Shown here in pieces: positions 17,441 through 29,096 of a stretch of 64,000 bases of DNA. The position numbers and the translations under genes were made by a program. This DNA comes from Posidonia oceanica. Its lineage: Eukaryota > Streptophyta > Magnoliopsida > Alismatales > Posidoniaceae. Every line of letters begins with the position of its first letter. The first letter of the stretch is position 1. The stretch is from assembly GCA_037176725.1 (NCBI GenBank), contig JAZBRS010000014.1, forward strand, positions 75,436,501 through 75,500,500, in the 5' to 3' direction. The notes beneath the pieces are model-generated. The model made no database searches, was not told where the DNA came from, and worked only from the letters and a program-made list of their open reading frames with translations.

Positions 17441-20414
17441 ACCTCGGAAAAGCCATGCGAATGCAAGAAAGCAGAAAAAAAAAATTAGAAGAGGCCAAAG
17501 GGGAGGCAAAACAACGTGTGTGTAAGAACAAACGTCGTTTAGGACCACTCAGAGTAGGTGTGAAGACCTACTGAGGGGAGAGGGGCCAAGCGAAGGGATT
17601 ACCACCTCTTTGCGACTGTTTCCCGCTAAACCGTTCCACGGTGTGTCTCGCACGCTACCCAAAGCTCGCGATGCGACCGGATCATGGAAAAGGGGGAAGA
17701 AAGTCACATTAAGTGATAAATCCAGGGAAAACTCAACACAAAACGCATAGGGAAACACGAAACGGGGATTGGAAGATACAAGCAGAAAGGGGAAGCCCTA
17801 TTCTACATGCTCAAAGAAACGGAAAGCGAAAACAAGGAAAACTGTGCAAATGGCATGCAAATGAAGGCAATGCAGGGGTTCAAGAGGACATACCTGGAAA
17901 TCCGAAAGCCTGATCTGAAATCTGTCTGGTCTATGCTGAAGAGCGCTTCGCTGCGGTCGCCTGGGCAGCTTACTTGAGGAGATCCAACGGCCGGATTGGA
18001 AGATAACGCAGCTTCAAGGCAGAAGGGCCAGAACAGGGGAGAAGAACAGATCTAAGTGTTCAAGAGGCCTTAGGGATGTGCATAAAGGTCCTCCCAGGTG
18101 AAAGGGAGCTAAAAGTGCTTGGTGTGTGCAAGAAGATGCTAAAATTTGCTAGGTGAATGCAAGATATATGCAAAAACAGGAAAAGGCAAAGAGAAGAAAC
18201 TGGGAGAAGCCAGGATTTCAGAAAGCATTTTGAAAAAGAAAAGGGCTAAAAATGCAAATTTTTCAGAAAACAGGGGGCCACGGGAAAGGATTTCGGAAAC
18301 AGGGGAGGACAGGGGTCCATTTTGCAAAAAAAACTAGGCTCAGAAAGTTGTTCTGAAAATGGGGGATGCTTTGAAAGAGGTTTTAAAAGCAAAAAGGAAG
18401 TCAGAATGCAATTTTGAAAATACTGGGGTCTAAAATGTAAATTTTCCAGAAAACAGGGTTCTGGGGAGTTTGAGAATGCTAGTGGAGGGTCTGTATGCAA
18501 TTTGGTAGGCATAGGAGCTAGAATGCAACCTAGGGGCAAAATGGTCTTTTCACATGATTTTTTTTAAAGATGCAAGGACCTATGTGTGATTTTCAAATCA
18601 TGCAGGGGTCAAATATGCAATTTAATATGAAAAACATGCTCTGAAAATGAGATAACAGGACTGCAGTGTAATTTTTGAAAAATGCAGGGTCGAAAATGCA
18701 ATATAATAAGCTAAAATGCATGCAGCACAGTTACTGTCCATTTAAAATGGACCTAACTGCAAAAATGCAAAACTAGAAGGTAAAATATGCAATGCAGTAT
18801 GCAAAAATCAAAAATAAAAGCTAAGTTCCTACAGTGCATGGACCTATGTGCAAAAACAGAAACATGCAGGGACCTGGAATGCAATGCAGTATGGTAAAAA
18901 TGATGCATTTAAATGATCTGATTTAATGCAGGACTTATGTGCAAAAATCAAAAGCAGAGGGGCTAAACTACAAAATATTATAACAGCACAGCACAGTAGA
19001 TGGACCAAGTTGCAAATACTGAAAACCATAAACAGATCACGCAATTTTAATATGATTTTGATTCAAAAATACAGCAGATTAAATGAAATAAGGACTGGAA
19101 TGCAAAATGACAGAAACTTAAACCAAATATGCAATATTTACCTAAAAACTTTAGCTAGAATAAAATAAACGCACAGTAACTGGTCGACGGCGACGAGTAC
19201 TGTAGCAGGACGCCGGCAGTACTCGTGGCCGCCGACAGGGGAGGCTGAGGAGGCGCGGGAGGGCGGAGCTTGACGCTGGCATTCGTGCGGAGCTCCGGAG
19301 ACTGCTGGAGCGGCATTCTGTCGGTCGGAACATCCGGAAGAACAGCAGCCGGCGCCGGAGAAGAAACGCTGTCCGGCGAGTCGAGGACGGAGCAGGAGGA
19401 CCGGAAGATCTATTCTAAAGGCTGGGGAAGCAAGAGAAGAGGAAGAGGAAGCTAAGGGAAGCAAGGTTTACCTTTTTCCGCGCCTGAAATGTCCTCCCGA
19501 CGTCGGCGGCTTTAGCAGTCGCCGGTGGAGGCCGTCCGGTCGCTGCAGGCGTCGTCCGCTGCTCGCGAGGGCTGGAGTCGCCTCAGGACGATCCTCCGGA
19601 GCTTCCCAGGTGGTCAGACATGAGCTGCGAAGACTGGAGGGAAATCCAGTAGGTTGTGGGTTCAGGGTGGCAGCCGGAGGCCGGGGGGAGTTGTTGCTGC
19701 TCGTCTGGTGGAGTGAAGCCCTCCGGGAGGTCGCTGGAGGTTCGGCAAGTGAGGTTGGATGCTCGGAGAGGGTTTCTGGAAGGTGTGGAGTGGAATTGGG
19801 GCTGGGTCGAATTTTTGGTCGGTGGCTGATGCAGGTGTTTGTTGTGTTGTTTGGGATCTGTGGTGAGAGTTAGGGCCGGAGGTCTGGGGCTCTGGAAAGG
19901 TGGAATGCAGGTGAATGTCTGGGTGGATTTTGGTGGGATCTGGTGGACGGGAGTGAAGGGAATTCTGGAGGGATCTGAGTTGGGCTTGCAGTTGGAGTGT
20001 CGGGTGATCAGAGGTGGTTTGAGTGGTGGAATGGCCGGGAGATGGTGAAGGGAACTGGCTGTGTGCTGGGTGAAGTTGGGGGAGTAATTGGGAGAAAGAT
20101 GGGGGTCTGAAGTGGTGCTGGGGGATTGGAAAAGAAAGAAGGACGTTTGCTGAATTTTCAGGGAAGAAAAGAGGAGGACTGGGTGGGGGGATAGGGCTCT
20201 GATGAGGGCTTCTCTCCGGGATGCCGAAGACTCACAAACACTCTCTTCTCCTCTTTCTTTTCTCTGGAATTAAAAGAAGTGCAGAGGAGAAGGAAGGAAT
20301 GCACAGGTGGGGAAGAAGTTGGAAATTCTGGTCTCTCTCAGGTTGGATTTTCTCTGATTGTTCTCTCTGGGTCGCTCCCTCTGCCAACCTTCGAACGGAG
20401 CTGAAGGACGCAGG

Positions 20415-20424
20415 CTTATATGAG
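20415..20424 (-). promoter_or_regulatory. TATA box of LTR A
   Basis: Element-sense CTCATATAAG, about 1.9 kb into the LTR and matching the D copy at 50049-50058, with GC-rich transcribed-like sequence downstream. This sets U3 at about 1.9 kb. Confidence 0.65.
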
Positions 20425-23400
20425 GAGAAGCTGCCGGCACGCGCGCTGAAAAAATTTGAATCCAACGGCGTCGCACTGCAGCAGAGGAGACGGCAAGGCG
20501 ATCGGCACTCAATGCCTCCGGATTTGGTGCTGAGATGGAGGAGACGGCGGGCTGCTGTAGACTGAAATGATGGAGCTTCAAAATTCAAATGGGAGGAGGG
20601 AAAGGCAGCCGGCCGTCGCGGGAAGAACTGCAGAAGAAGTTTGCAGAAGGAGAAGGAGGAAGACGGAGTGCGTGGGCCGGACTGTGCTGCGGGCCGAAGG
20701 AAAAAATAAAAGAATAATAAAAAGAAGAAACGGGCCGGAGGGCCCAGTAGAGAAAAGGAGGAAAGAAAAAGAGAAGTAAGAAAGAACGAGAGGGTAGAAT
20801 GGGGAAATAAAATTGATGAAAATAAACTAAAAATAAATAAAAATATTAGAAGAGTTGTGCTGTAGATTAGGATTTTAATTAAGATTTTTAATGGTTATTT
20901 TGAGCTGATTAATGTGTTTTGGGCTTGATTAGGGTTTTAGGGCTTTGGTTTTGTTCTTAATTGGTTTTCACTTGATTAAATGTTTGTTAAACCCTTTTTA
21001 AATTGTTTTTAAAAATTGTATTTCCCTTGTTGGACACTTAGGATATTAATTAGGATTTTTTAGGATTTATTTTCCTATTAATCAGGGTTGGTTTTAGGTT
21101 TTTAAGTTGTAGTCTTCTTAGGGTTTTTCCTTCTTAAGTCTTTTAAGTTATGTTTTGATTTTTATTTTGTTGATTTTTCTTGAAGTTTTTAGTTGGATTT
21201 TTCTGGTTTGATAGGGTGTTTTTTAGGTCTTTCAGATGTGTTTTTCTTTTCTTTTTTAATTAAGTTTTTAACTTGTTTTTTTCTTATGTTTACTAGGTTA
21301 AGTCTTTTGCCTTCTTTAATTACTTGTTTTGGTGTTTGATTTTTAATTCTTCTTTTTAGGGTTTGTCTTTTAATTCTTCTGATGGGGTTTTTATTTTTGG
21401 TGGGTTTTGATCTCATTTTAGTTTTTTCCTTGATTTTTCAGTGTTTTCTTTTGATTTGTTTTGCATTTTTTAGCTTGCATGTTTGGTTTTTCTTTTAACT
21501 TGATTTAGTTAAGTTTAAGTTGTTAATTGCTTGTTTAAGATTTTTTAATTGTTTTTCTTAGGGTTCTGATTTGTTTCTTTTGTGTTTTGAGATTTTACAG
21601 ATTTTTATGGGTTTTTGTGGATTTTTGCAAGAGAGGGAAAAGTAAAAGAGAAGGAGTAAAGAAATGGAAAAAGAGGGAAATAAAAGGGAAAGAGATAGGT
21701 TGGAGGAAAACGATTTTTTAAAATTCAGAAAAAATATTAAAAATAAAGTAAAAATGGGGATAAGATAGAGGAAGGATAGAAGCACAGAGGGGGCCCACAG
21801 CCAGACCAGAAAAAGGATAAGAAAGGGATGAAAAGAGAGATGATAATCAGGAGAGAGAGAGGAGAGAGAAAATGATAATCCCGGAGAGAGAAAAGGATAA
21901 TTTAGGTGAAAGGGGGTCTTAAAGGTCTTGGAATGGGGTGAGAATTGGTGAGTGGGTAGTCTAGGGTTTGAAGTGCTGGGCCTGAGGTTTTGGTTTGATT
22001 CTAGGGAGGTTTTGGAGGGATTTCAAGGTGTAGAAAAGGGGTAGTTTCACCTAAGTTTTCTAGGGTTTTTGGGAATGGGTTAGGTTTTGAAATTTCTAAG
22101 TTTTTGGGTAGGCTTGTTGGGTGGATAGTGGTGGATTTTCCTATGGATTTTGGTTAGGTTTTGAGGTTGGGAAGGGGGGTAAAGGTTTAGGTCAAAACAG
22201 GCTGATTTTGAAGGGCAGAGAGGAGGATTAGGGTTAGGGTTTGGTTGGGGTTTGATCCAGCAATCACCAAGAGGGCTCCAAGGGTCCAAGCCCTCCAAGA
22301 TGGGGTGTCAACATCGTGCATGGACGATCCGAATTTCGGAATCTTTACATAAGGGCAATATGGTCATTGCATGCCAAGAAAAAGGGCAAGGACTCCTGTT
22401 ACGCACGGGAAAGGTGTTAGGCTCCCCCGATACGTCCGAAGAATCGGTCTTTCTAGGCTTATGCTCGCTTATGCAGGAAGATGCATGATGTGATTGCCTA
22501 AATGCCATGAATGCTTAATTACATGCTCAAATGTATGCTCTAAGTGCTGAAATGCGTGTTGGGAATTAAACGTGCAATCTATGTGCTCAGCAGTGCTGTC
22601 AGTGTTCCGAACGGGCAAGCCCTGGTTCGTAAGAACTCCAGACACTAAGCATCACTGCCCTAAATGCAATGCAGGCGATAAATCAAAACAGCGATAAACC
22701 ATGCAAATGCGAAGTGGCATGCAACATGGAAAACGAAAGCAGGGGCGGTAAAGCCTAATCTACATGCACGAGAAAACAGATCTCAAAAATGTTGCATGCA
22801 ATGCAAATGACAAGGCAATGAGTGCAATGTAGTGATTCAGATGGGCTTATCTTGAGGATCTGAGGCCTGATCTAAAATAACTTTGGTTAGAATGGAAGGT
22901 CATTCAACCAAGAAGACCCAGATAGTTAGATCGTGAAGATCTAATGATCCGATCAAAAGTTATTCAGGTTTCAAGTCAGAAGGCTCGAGGGCCAGAAAAA
23001 GTGATCTAAGTGGGGGTCTAAATGCAAACTACCCCTATGTGTGTGCAATGTAGGGTGTCCTACATGCAATGGGGCTAATGATGCTCAAAGGTATGCTAGA
23101 GTGCAGTATGCAATGACATGGGAGTGCAAGGCATGCAAGAATGCAAATGCAAGGACTTAAGTGCAATTAAAAGAACTACAGGGTCCTACATGCAAAAACA
23201 TGGCAAACATATGCAAGGCAACAGTTAGAATGCATGATAAGAACTAACAATGCAATATGGTATGTATGCAGAAGCAAAATGCAACAAAGGATGCATGCTA
23301 CAGCAAAAGATAGGGACCTATATGCAATACAGGAAAACTATGGGGTTTATGTGCAAAGCAGAGCAAGATGTGACTGCAAGCAACAAATGGATCTACATGC

Positions 23401-23619
23401 AGTTCAGAAAATACGTTCGACTTATTTGCAATGCAAGACAGGCATGCAAGCAGGCAAGCAATTGGAATCAGGACTAACATGCAATTAGCACAAATCATTG
23501 GACTAAATTGCAAAAGCAAGGCAAACAGGCAAGCATGCAATGATCTTAACATTTTTTGGACTAATATGCAATTAAAACAAACTAATGTATTTTATTGCAA
23601 TGCAATATGGTTTAAAATG

Positions 23620-24480
23620 CAACTAACATGGCATTTAAATGTATGAAGGACTAAAATGCAAATAAAATATGTTATTGGACTAAATAGCAATGCAATATGG
23701 TTTAAAGCATGATTTAAATGAATGATTGAATGCAGACTGCACTGATATGCAATTATGACATTTTTCAGGATTTTTATGCAATGTAATAAGGTTAAAACAA
23801 AGAATTAAATGAGATTTGAACTGCTGCTAGACTAATGTGTAAATAAAACATATTTTTGGATTTTTATGCAATGCAATAAGGTTTTAAATAGGAATTAAAC
23901 AACTGATTTACAGCAGATGAACTTAAATGCAATTATAACATTTTTCTGGTTTTTTATGCAATGCAATAAGGTAAAATGCAAAAATAAATGACTAATTTAC
24001 AACTAATTGGACTAGCATGCAATTAAAACATATTTTTGGGTTTTCTGCAATGCAATATAGTTTTAAAACATGATTTAAATGAAATCTACAACAAAACAGA
24101 ACTGATGCGCAAATAAAATGAAAGACAGGGTTTAACATGCAATGTAATAAGGTAAAAATGCAAAAATAAATGTTGTGAATGCATGCTCTGGACTGAAATG
24201 CAATAAAAATAAAATGCATGATTAAAAATGCAATGTAATATGGTAAATATGACATTTAAATGATTTGATAAACAAACAGAGGACTGAAATGCAATAAAAA
24301 TAAAACACAGAGTTAAAAATGCAATGCAGTATGGTAAACATGACATTTAAATGATTTGATAAACAAACAGAGGACTAAAATGCAAATAAAATAAACTATA
24401 GAAGTTAAATGTAATGTAATATAGTTAAAATCAGAAATTAAATGAAATGCAAACCACAACAAGACCTAAAAATAATAAAA
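23620..24480 (-). repeat. Diverged tandem repeats of about 91 bp in LTR B
   Basis: Recurring AATGCAATRYARTATGGT and AAATGATTTGATAAACAAACAG words; the clearest pair (24261 and 24352) is 91 bp apart. Units further left are more diverged. LTRs A and D hold related TGCAATGCAGTATGG words in the same place. Confidence 0.65.
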
Positions 24481-25759
24481 ATAAACTGCAGCAATTTATT
24501 TTAATGCACCGAACCAAACAAAAATTGAAACTTTATTTAGCTACAGTGAACAGTGCACTGCGAGCTTCAGCAAGTCTGCGTCGGAGAAGGAGGGTCTGCC
24601 ATAGCAGTCCGGCAGGCATGCGGCGGTGCAGAGGCATCCGAAGGCTAGAGTGGACCTCCCCGGAGGTTCCAGAGGGCTTGACGGCACATGACAGTGGCGG
24701 TGGTGGCCTGGCGACGTCGGTGGAGCTACAGTAGAGGCTGCCAAAAGTCGTGCGGGCGCAGGAGGCGACGGCGGCGCAAGGGGAGCATAGGGCTGTGCTT
24801 CTAAGACTCCGGCGGAGCTCGAGGATCGATCGGCTGGAGCGAAGCGGGCCGGGAGCGCGGCGGCGCTACGGAGGCGAAATGACGCTACAAGGCCCTAAAC
24901 CTATTTCTAATTACCTAGGAAGCACGAGACGCATACAAGGAGCTTAAAAATGGATTGGGTTACCTATGACGACGGCTAAGGAGGGCTGCCGGTCCCAGGT
25001 GGGTTCACTGCTGCAGCTGGAGGTCGCAACGGCATGGGAGGCTACGGTGAGCTGTTGGCTTGATCGGAGTAGGTTCCTGGTGTCGCGAGGAAGCTCCGAA
25101 GCTGCTCAGAAGGTTGCTTGGTGCACTGAAGCTGGGGAATGAATTTTTGGGTCGATCTAAGAATTCGAGCTCTCTCTAGTGGTCTGTGGGCCTCTGGGTT
25201 GTTTGGGTGTCTCTCTGGAGGTTCGTGGAGGCTCTGTGAACGTGGAGAGGTTGGTTGGATTGGGGTGGTATGGCATTTGGAGTGGAATGGGTGTTCTAGG
25301 CGTTTTTGGCTGGAATGGGTGACAGGTGTTTGTGGTGGAGAGGGGAGTCTGATGGGTGAAATGGGTGTTGGATGAGGTTGCTAGGTGTTTGGTGAGTGCT
25401 GTGGAGGAATTTGAGGGGCTGGGGATGGCTGTGGTCATGGGAAGGAAGGAGGGAAGCTGCTGGTGCTGTGAATGGAGTTTTTTGGGTTCTCTGAGGTGAA
25501 TTCTGTGCTGCCTTTGAATTGTGTCCCCCCCCCCCCGGTTCTGAAGGGATGAGGAGATGGGTTTTGTTGTTCTGGGCTTGTGTGTGAAGGCCACAGAAGA
25601 TGGCAGAATGGCAAGGGGCTTGGGGATGGCTGTGTGCTGTATTTTGCAGAGAAATGGAGTGGATTTTGGAGTGTGAATTGGGTTTGGTTTTGAACTGGCA
25701 ATGGCAGGGTGGTTGTGTGTTGGGTTTGCTGGGTAATGAGTGAAGAGGAAGAAGGTGGA

Positions 25760-26310
25760 AGGCTGTGCATGGAGGCCGGGAAGGAGGTGGTGTTGGCCTG
25801 GTTTTACAGGAGGAGAAGAAAGAAGGAGAGGTCGGGCTTGGCTGAAAGAGGAAGGAGAAAAGGGAGAAAGAGATGGAGATGGGCCGGGCCTAGTGAAATG
25901 AAATGAAAAAAAAAAGAAAAGAAAAGGAAAGGAAGAGGACGCTGTGGGCTGGGCTACTGTGGCAGAAAAAATAAAGAAAAGAAAAAAAGAAAAGGGAAGG
26001 AAAGGTGGGCTGAGATTGGTGGGAGAGAAAGGGAAAAAGAAAAAAGAAAAAAAAAAGAAAAAGGAAGGAGAAGAAGGTTGTTGGTGGGATTGAAAAGAAA
26101 GAAAATAAAAGAAAAGAGGAGGAGAGGAGATGGGCCAGGCCAGGGAGAAAATAAAATAAAATAAGAAAAACGAAAAGAAATGAGGGAGTGAGTGTTGTGG
26201 GCTTGGGCTGAAATGGTTTTGAAAGAAAAAAGAAAGAAAAGAAAGAGGAGAAGAAGGAGGAAAGGAAAGGAAAGAAAGAAGGGAAGAAAGAAAGAAACGA
26301 AGATGGATTG
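25760..26310. repeat. Purine-rich low-complexity tract in U3 of LTR B
   Basis: Long GAAAGAAAAGGAAAG-type runs broken by GGGCTGGGC segments. It corresponds to shorter pyrimidine/purine tracts at the same place in LTRs A and D, so it is probably a local expansion. A C homopolymer lies at about 25528-25538. Confidence 0.7.
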
Positions 26311-26413
26311 GGCTTGACTTTTGTATGGGTTTTGGGAATGGGTTGTGGGTTTTGTATGTGGGACCTAGGGTTTCTAGGGTTTAGGGTTTTGGGAGTTAAA
26401 GGCTAGGGTTTAA

Positions 26414-26427
26414 GTGAGGGGATCCTA
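26414..26427. repeat. Left target-site duplication of the LINE
   Basis: GTGAGGGGATCCTA, identical to 33481-33494 immediately after the poly(A) tail. It shows that the LINE inserted into LTR B. Confidence 0.92.
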
Positions 26428-26489
26428 AGAGAGAAAAACCCTAGGGAAGGAAAACCCTAAACCCTAATTATTCTGTCTGTCGGTGCCGG

Positions 26490-29096
26490 TTGGCCGGTCA
26501 GCGACGATCGGTCTCCGGGCTGCTTACTGTGATATCAGTCCGGGGGCTGGATCTGGGCTCTGAGGAGCTGGATCTAGCTCCTGGTCTATCTGCTCTTGTA
26601 GCTTTGAGTCAGGTAACTGTGGAGGTCTATCAGGAGTTGGGCAAGGGGGTCCTGTATCTGGACCCAATAGCCCCAAGGGGAAGCTCAAAAACCTCTGATC
26701 GGAAGGTGGATCGGGTGGGTATGGGGCGACAGGAGACGGCTCCGAAGGAAGCAGGGAAGGTAGGAGGAGAGGGGAAGGATCCCCTGCAATCGCTGATTAT
26801 CTTTAAAAACCCTAGAGGGGTGCCAGAGAAAGCTCGGTCTCTGTCGTTCGTGACAGCCACCAGGGCTTCACATCAAATCCCAAATTTTCCAGGCGTCCCG
26901 GTTAGATCTCCGGTGGATGTGAATGGAGAGGAGGTGGTCCAGTTCACTAATGAGGAAGTTTCTAAGATGGCTTCCGCTTTTACCTGGACCATAATTGGTA
27001 AATTCAGCTCTGGAAGGCCAGCAATGATAGAGATCTTGAACTCAATGAAGAATGCTATTCAGTTTGCAGAGGAGATTTTTCCAGTGGTAATTGATCAAAG
27101 GCATATTCAAATTCGATTTCTCATTAGGGACGACTTTGTGAAAGCTTACATTAAGGAAACCTGGTTCATTAAGGGCAAAAGGATGAGGGTTTTCAGGTGG
27201 TCTCCAAGCTTCTCCCCAGGAACAGAATCAACTTGTGCCCCAGTTTGGGTAGGGCTACCCCTTCTTAGAGCACACTTGCAGGACCCAGGAGCTGTTCAAT
27301 CCATTGCGGGGATGTTAGGAAAATATTTATGCATGCATAATGATGTCGCAAAAGACCTGGCTACACCTATCTGTGTGTGGAAATAGATTTGGCAAGGCCA
27401 CTGAAAAAGGTGATTACCATTGACAATGGTGGAGAAATCATAAAGCAAATGGTGGATTATGGAAGGTTTGTCCCCCCCCTTCTGCAATATTTGTTCTATG
27501 ATTGGTCATTTGCCCTCTGCCTGTCGTGGGAAACCGGAGGTTGTGGGGGAAGTAATTCCGAAAACTCTGGAGAAGGACATGGTCAAGGAGCCACCCAGAA
27601 TAGCTCCGGGGAAGTCTAAAAGTGCTAAAAGAAGGGCTAATCAAAAGATCAAGATATCAGGGTTATCATCTTTAAAATTTAAAACAGCTACAGGAATAGT
27701 TATCAGAGAAGGAAAGACAGAATGTATGGAAAAGGTTTCTGCCAAGGCTCAAAAGTAGGGCATTGTGGGGGATAAAGGCAAAGAAAAAATAGTGGAAGGA
27801 CTTGAAACAAAGGTATCCGAAGAAGAGGAAAAGTGGGAGACAGTTAAAAGAAAGAAGGCAGCATTCAGAGGGGAACCTTCTGAGAAATGGGAGCACAAGG
27901 ACCACTCTAAAATGGGGCCACAGTTGCAAGAGGCTGAGAACAGATGTGAATCCCATAAGCAAGTGATTAGTTCAAACAACAAAAAGGAGTCAGGGAGTAA
28001 ACAGTTGGGAAGGACAATTATTTGTGAGGCATCCCCGATCAACAATGTCCACTCAAAATGTAGCCCAGAGAATCTTGAAGAGAAGTCAAAAAGTAAGAAA
28101 AACATGGCATATAGGATGGACAAATCAGGACAAAAAGAGGTTATAAAGCTCAGGCAGGAATTTAAAAACAAAAGGGACAAAGGGTGTGTGGAGGCTTTTG
28201 AAAAAGAGGGACTTAATGCAGCTATTGGGGATGGTGAATTGTTATTCAAAGCCAAAAAATATGATGCGGAAGCCAATAAGGAGGGAACAATTCTGGGCAA
28301 GTCCCAGGTGAGACAGGTCCATGGGGAGGATGACCTCCCTACTGACAATGGGAATGCTAGATATGAAAAGTTTCTTAAAGAGGAACAGGAGAGGCTGGTT
28401 TCATCAGACAGCCCAAGTGAGGAGGATAAAGCCAAACTGGAAGGGGTGATAGGGATGATGGATCTATCAGCTCTAGAAGTGAAAATAGAAGAAGTAAAAG
28501 AATTGGATAGGAAGGAAGGAAATTTAGGATTCAAGGATGATCTCATAGTACTGGGGACCAAACAAGATATTATGGAAGATGTCAGATTATGCCAAGGAGC
28601 AAACTATAACATTGCGGAGTTGGAGTACTTGGTTCCGATAGGTGCTCAAATCCTGGGCTTTGAAGCATGCAATAAATGGGACAGTGGAGACTGCAAGTTG
28701 TCGTTAAGTAGTGAAGGAGGGCCAAATGAACCTGATGATTATTATTCTCACCATTCGGACCCTAGATTCATTTCTGTAAACAAACAAGTGGATATCCAGG
28801 ATATGTCAGAAGGTAGATATGTGCTGGATGAAGATGGAGATTCTCAATTGCTTTTTGAGCAAGGAGATAAGGTTCCACCTGACTTACTTGGGGCGACAGA
28901 AGGGGTAGATGCTAGTATAGAGGAAGCTAAGATTCTTGGTGAGCATGATCAGGAAGAGATTCAAAGCAAGTCTGAGGATGAAGATAGAAGTGGAGGTACT
29001 TTGCCAGGGAAGTTCTATAACCTCAGGCCTAAAGCTTCCAGAAAAAATAGGCTTTTAGCCCGACAAACTCTATCTGATGGCAGTATTAATGATTAA
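26490..29096 (+). pseudogene. LINE ORF1: DUF4283 and zinc-knuckle RNA-binding protein
   Basis: The frame opens at 26490 but has no nearby ATG; the first in-frame Met is about codon 78. A DUF4283-like region spans about codons 147-245, with FTWTIIGKFS and VFRWSPSF. The frame stops with a TAG near 27384, and the homologous sequence continues in another frame to a C-run at about 27473. It then returns to the first frame for a CCHC knuckle (C-x2-C-x4-H-x4-C) at 27483-27524. An in-frame TAG at 27756-27758 precedes a 440-codon acidic and lysine-rich tail ending at 29096. ORF1 proteins of this class bind LINE RNA in the retrotransposition complex. The two compensating frameshifts and the TAG make it a pseudogene. 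Confidence 0.85.

Larger units (their letters stand above)
1..22313 (-). mobile_element. Element A: Tat/Ogre-type Ty3/gypsy LTR retrotransposon, 3' LTR beyond left edge
   Basis: In element order (right to left) I see a 5' LTR beginning TGTTGACACC at 22313 and ending TACA at 16368, a one-base gap, an 18-nt primer site, a leader, gag, pol in the order PR-RT-RH-RH-IN, an extra same-strand ORF, and a long 3' UTR of tandem repeats that reaches position 1. Very long LTRs, two RNase H-like domains, a retropepsin with DNGS and no chromodomain are known traits of the Tat/Ogre lineage. Gag carries one frameshift near 14822, a TAA at 14281-14283, a 2-nt deletion near 13020-13030 and a TAG at 12981-12983, while pol is open throughout. 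The copy is therefore not autonomous as it stands. It abuts LTR B at 22313/22314, apparently having inserted into it; the second target-site copy would lie outside the window. Confidence 0.9.
16368..22313 (-). repeat. 5' LTR of element A (5946 bp)
   Basis: Begins TGTTGACACCCC at 22313 and ends GATCGCTACA at 16368, matching the D LTR end to end by recognisable blocks. In element order: U3 of A/T-rich and CCCTAG-rich sequence, a purine/pyrimidine-biased tract, TATA box near 20415-20424, a GC-rich leader (about 20380-19480), a splice-donor-like AAG/GTAAAC at about 19470, a long region of TGCAT-rich words, a tandem array (17080-17440), and a strongly conserved block near the end (16630-16743). 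It lacks any real ORF. The other LTR is outside the window, so insertion age cannot be estimated. Confidence 0.9.
22314..26413 (-). repeat. LTR B, distal segment (second Tat/Ogre-like family)
   Basis: Continues the LTR whose start is at 33789 and which a LINE splits at 26414. It carries the conserved U5 block at 22385-22460, a conserved GGCAGTGATGCTTAGTGTCTGG segment in sense near 22655-22600, TGCAT-rich tandem sequence, a GC-rich leader-like zone (24560-25140) ending in a donor-like ATAG/GTAACC, and purine-rich U3 sequence. It stops abruptly about 70 nt past the conserved block where element A begins, so the last two hundred or so bases are displaced off-window. Whether B is a solo LTR or part of an element cannot be seen. 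Confidence 0.75.

Noticed and set aside
16870..17574. Overlapping Cys/Leu/Phe-rich and Lys/Arg-rich ORFs of 150-200 aa on both strands, and their counterparts at 52759-53419
   Set aside because: They are frames through a tandem array inside LTRs A and D. Several frames are open at once, as expected from the repeat period.
25528..25538. G-quadruplex or regulatory C-run
   Set aside because: A single C homopolymer with no further G or C runs at suitable spacing; slippage or sequencing error is more likely.
26453..26465. Interstitial telomere repeat
   Set aside because: Only two CCCTAAA units, within CCCTAG/CCCTAAA-rich LTR or LINE leader sequence. This is too short to indicate a telomeric relic.
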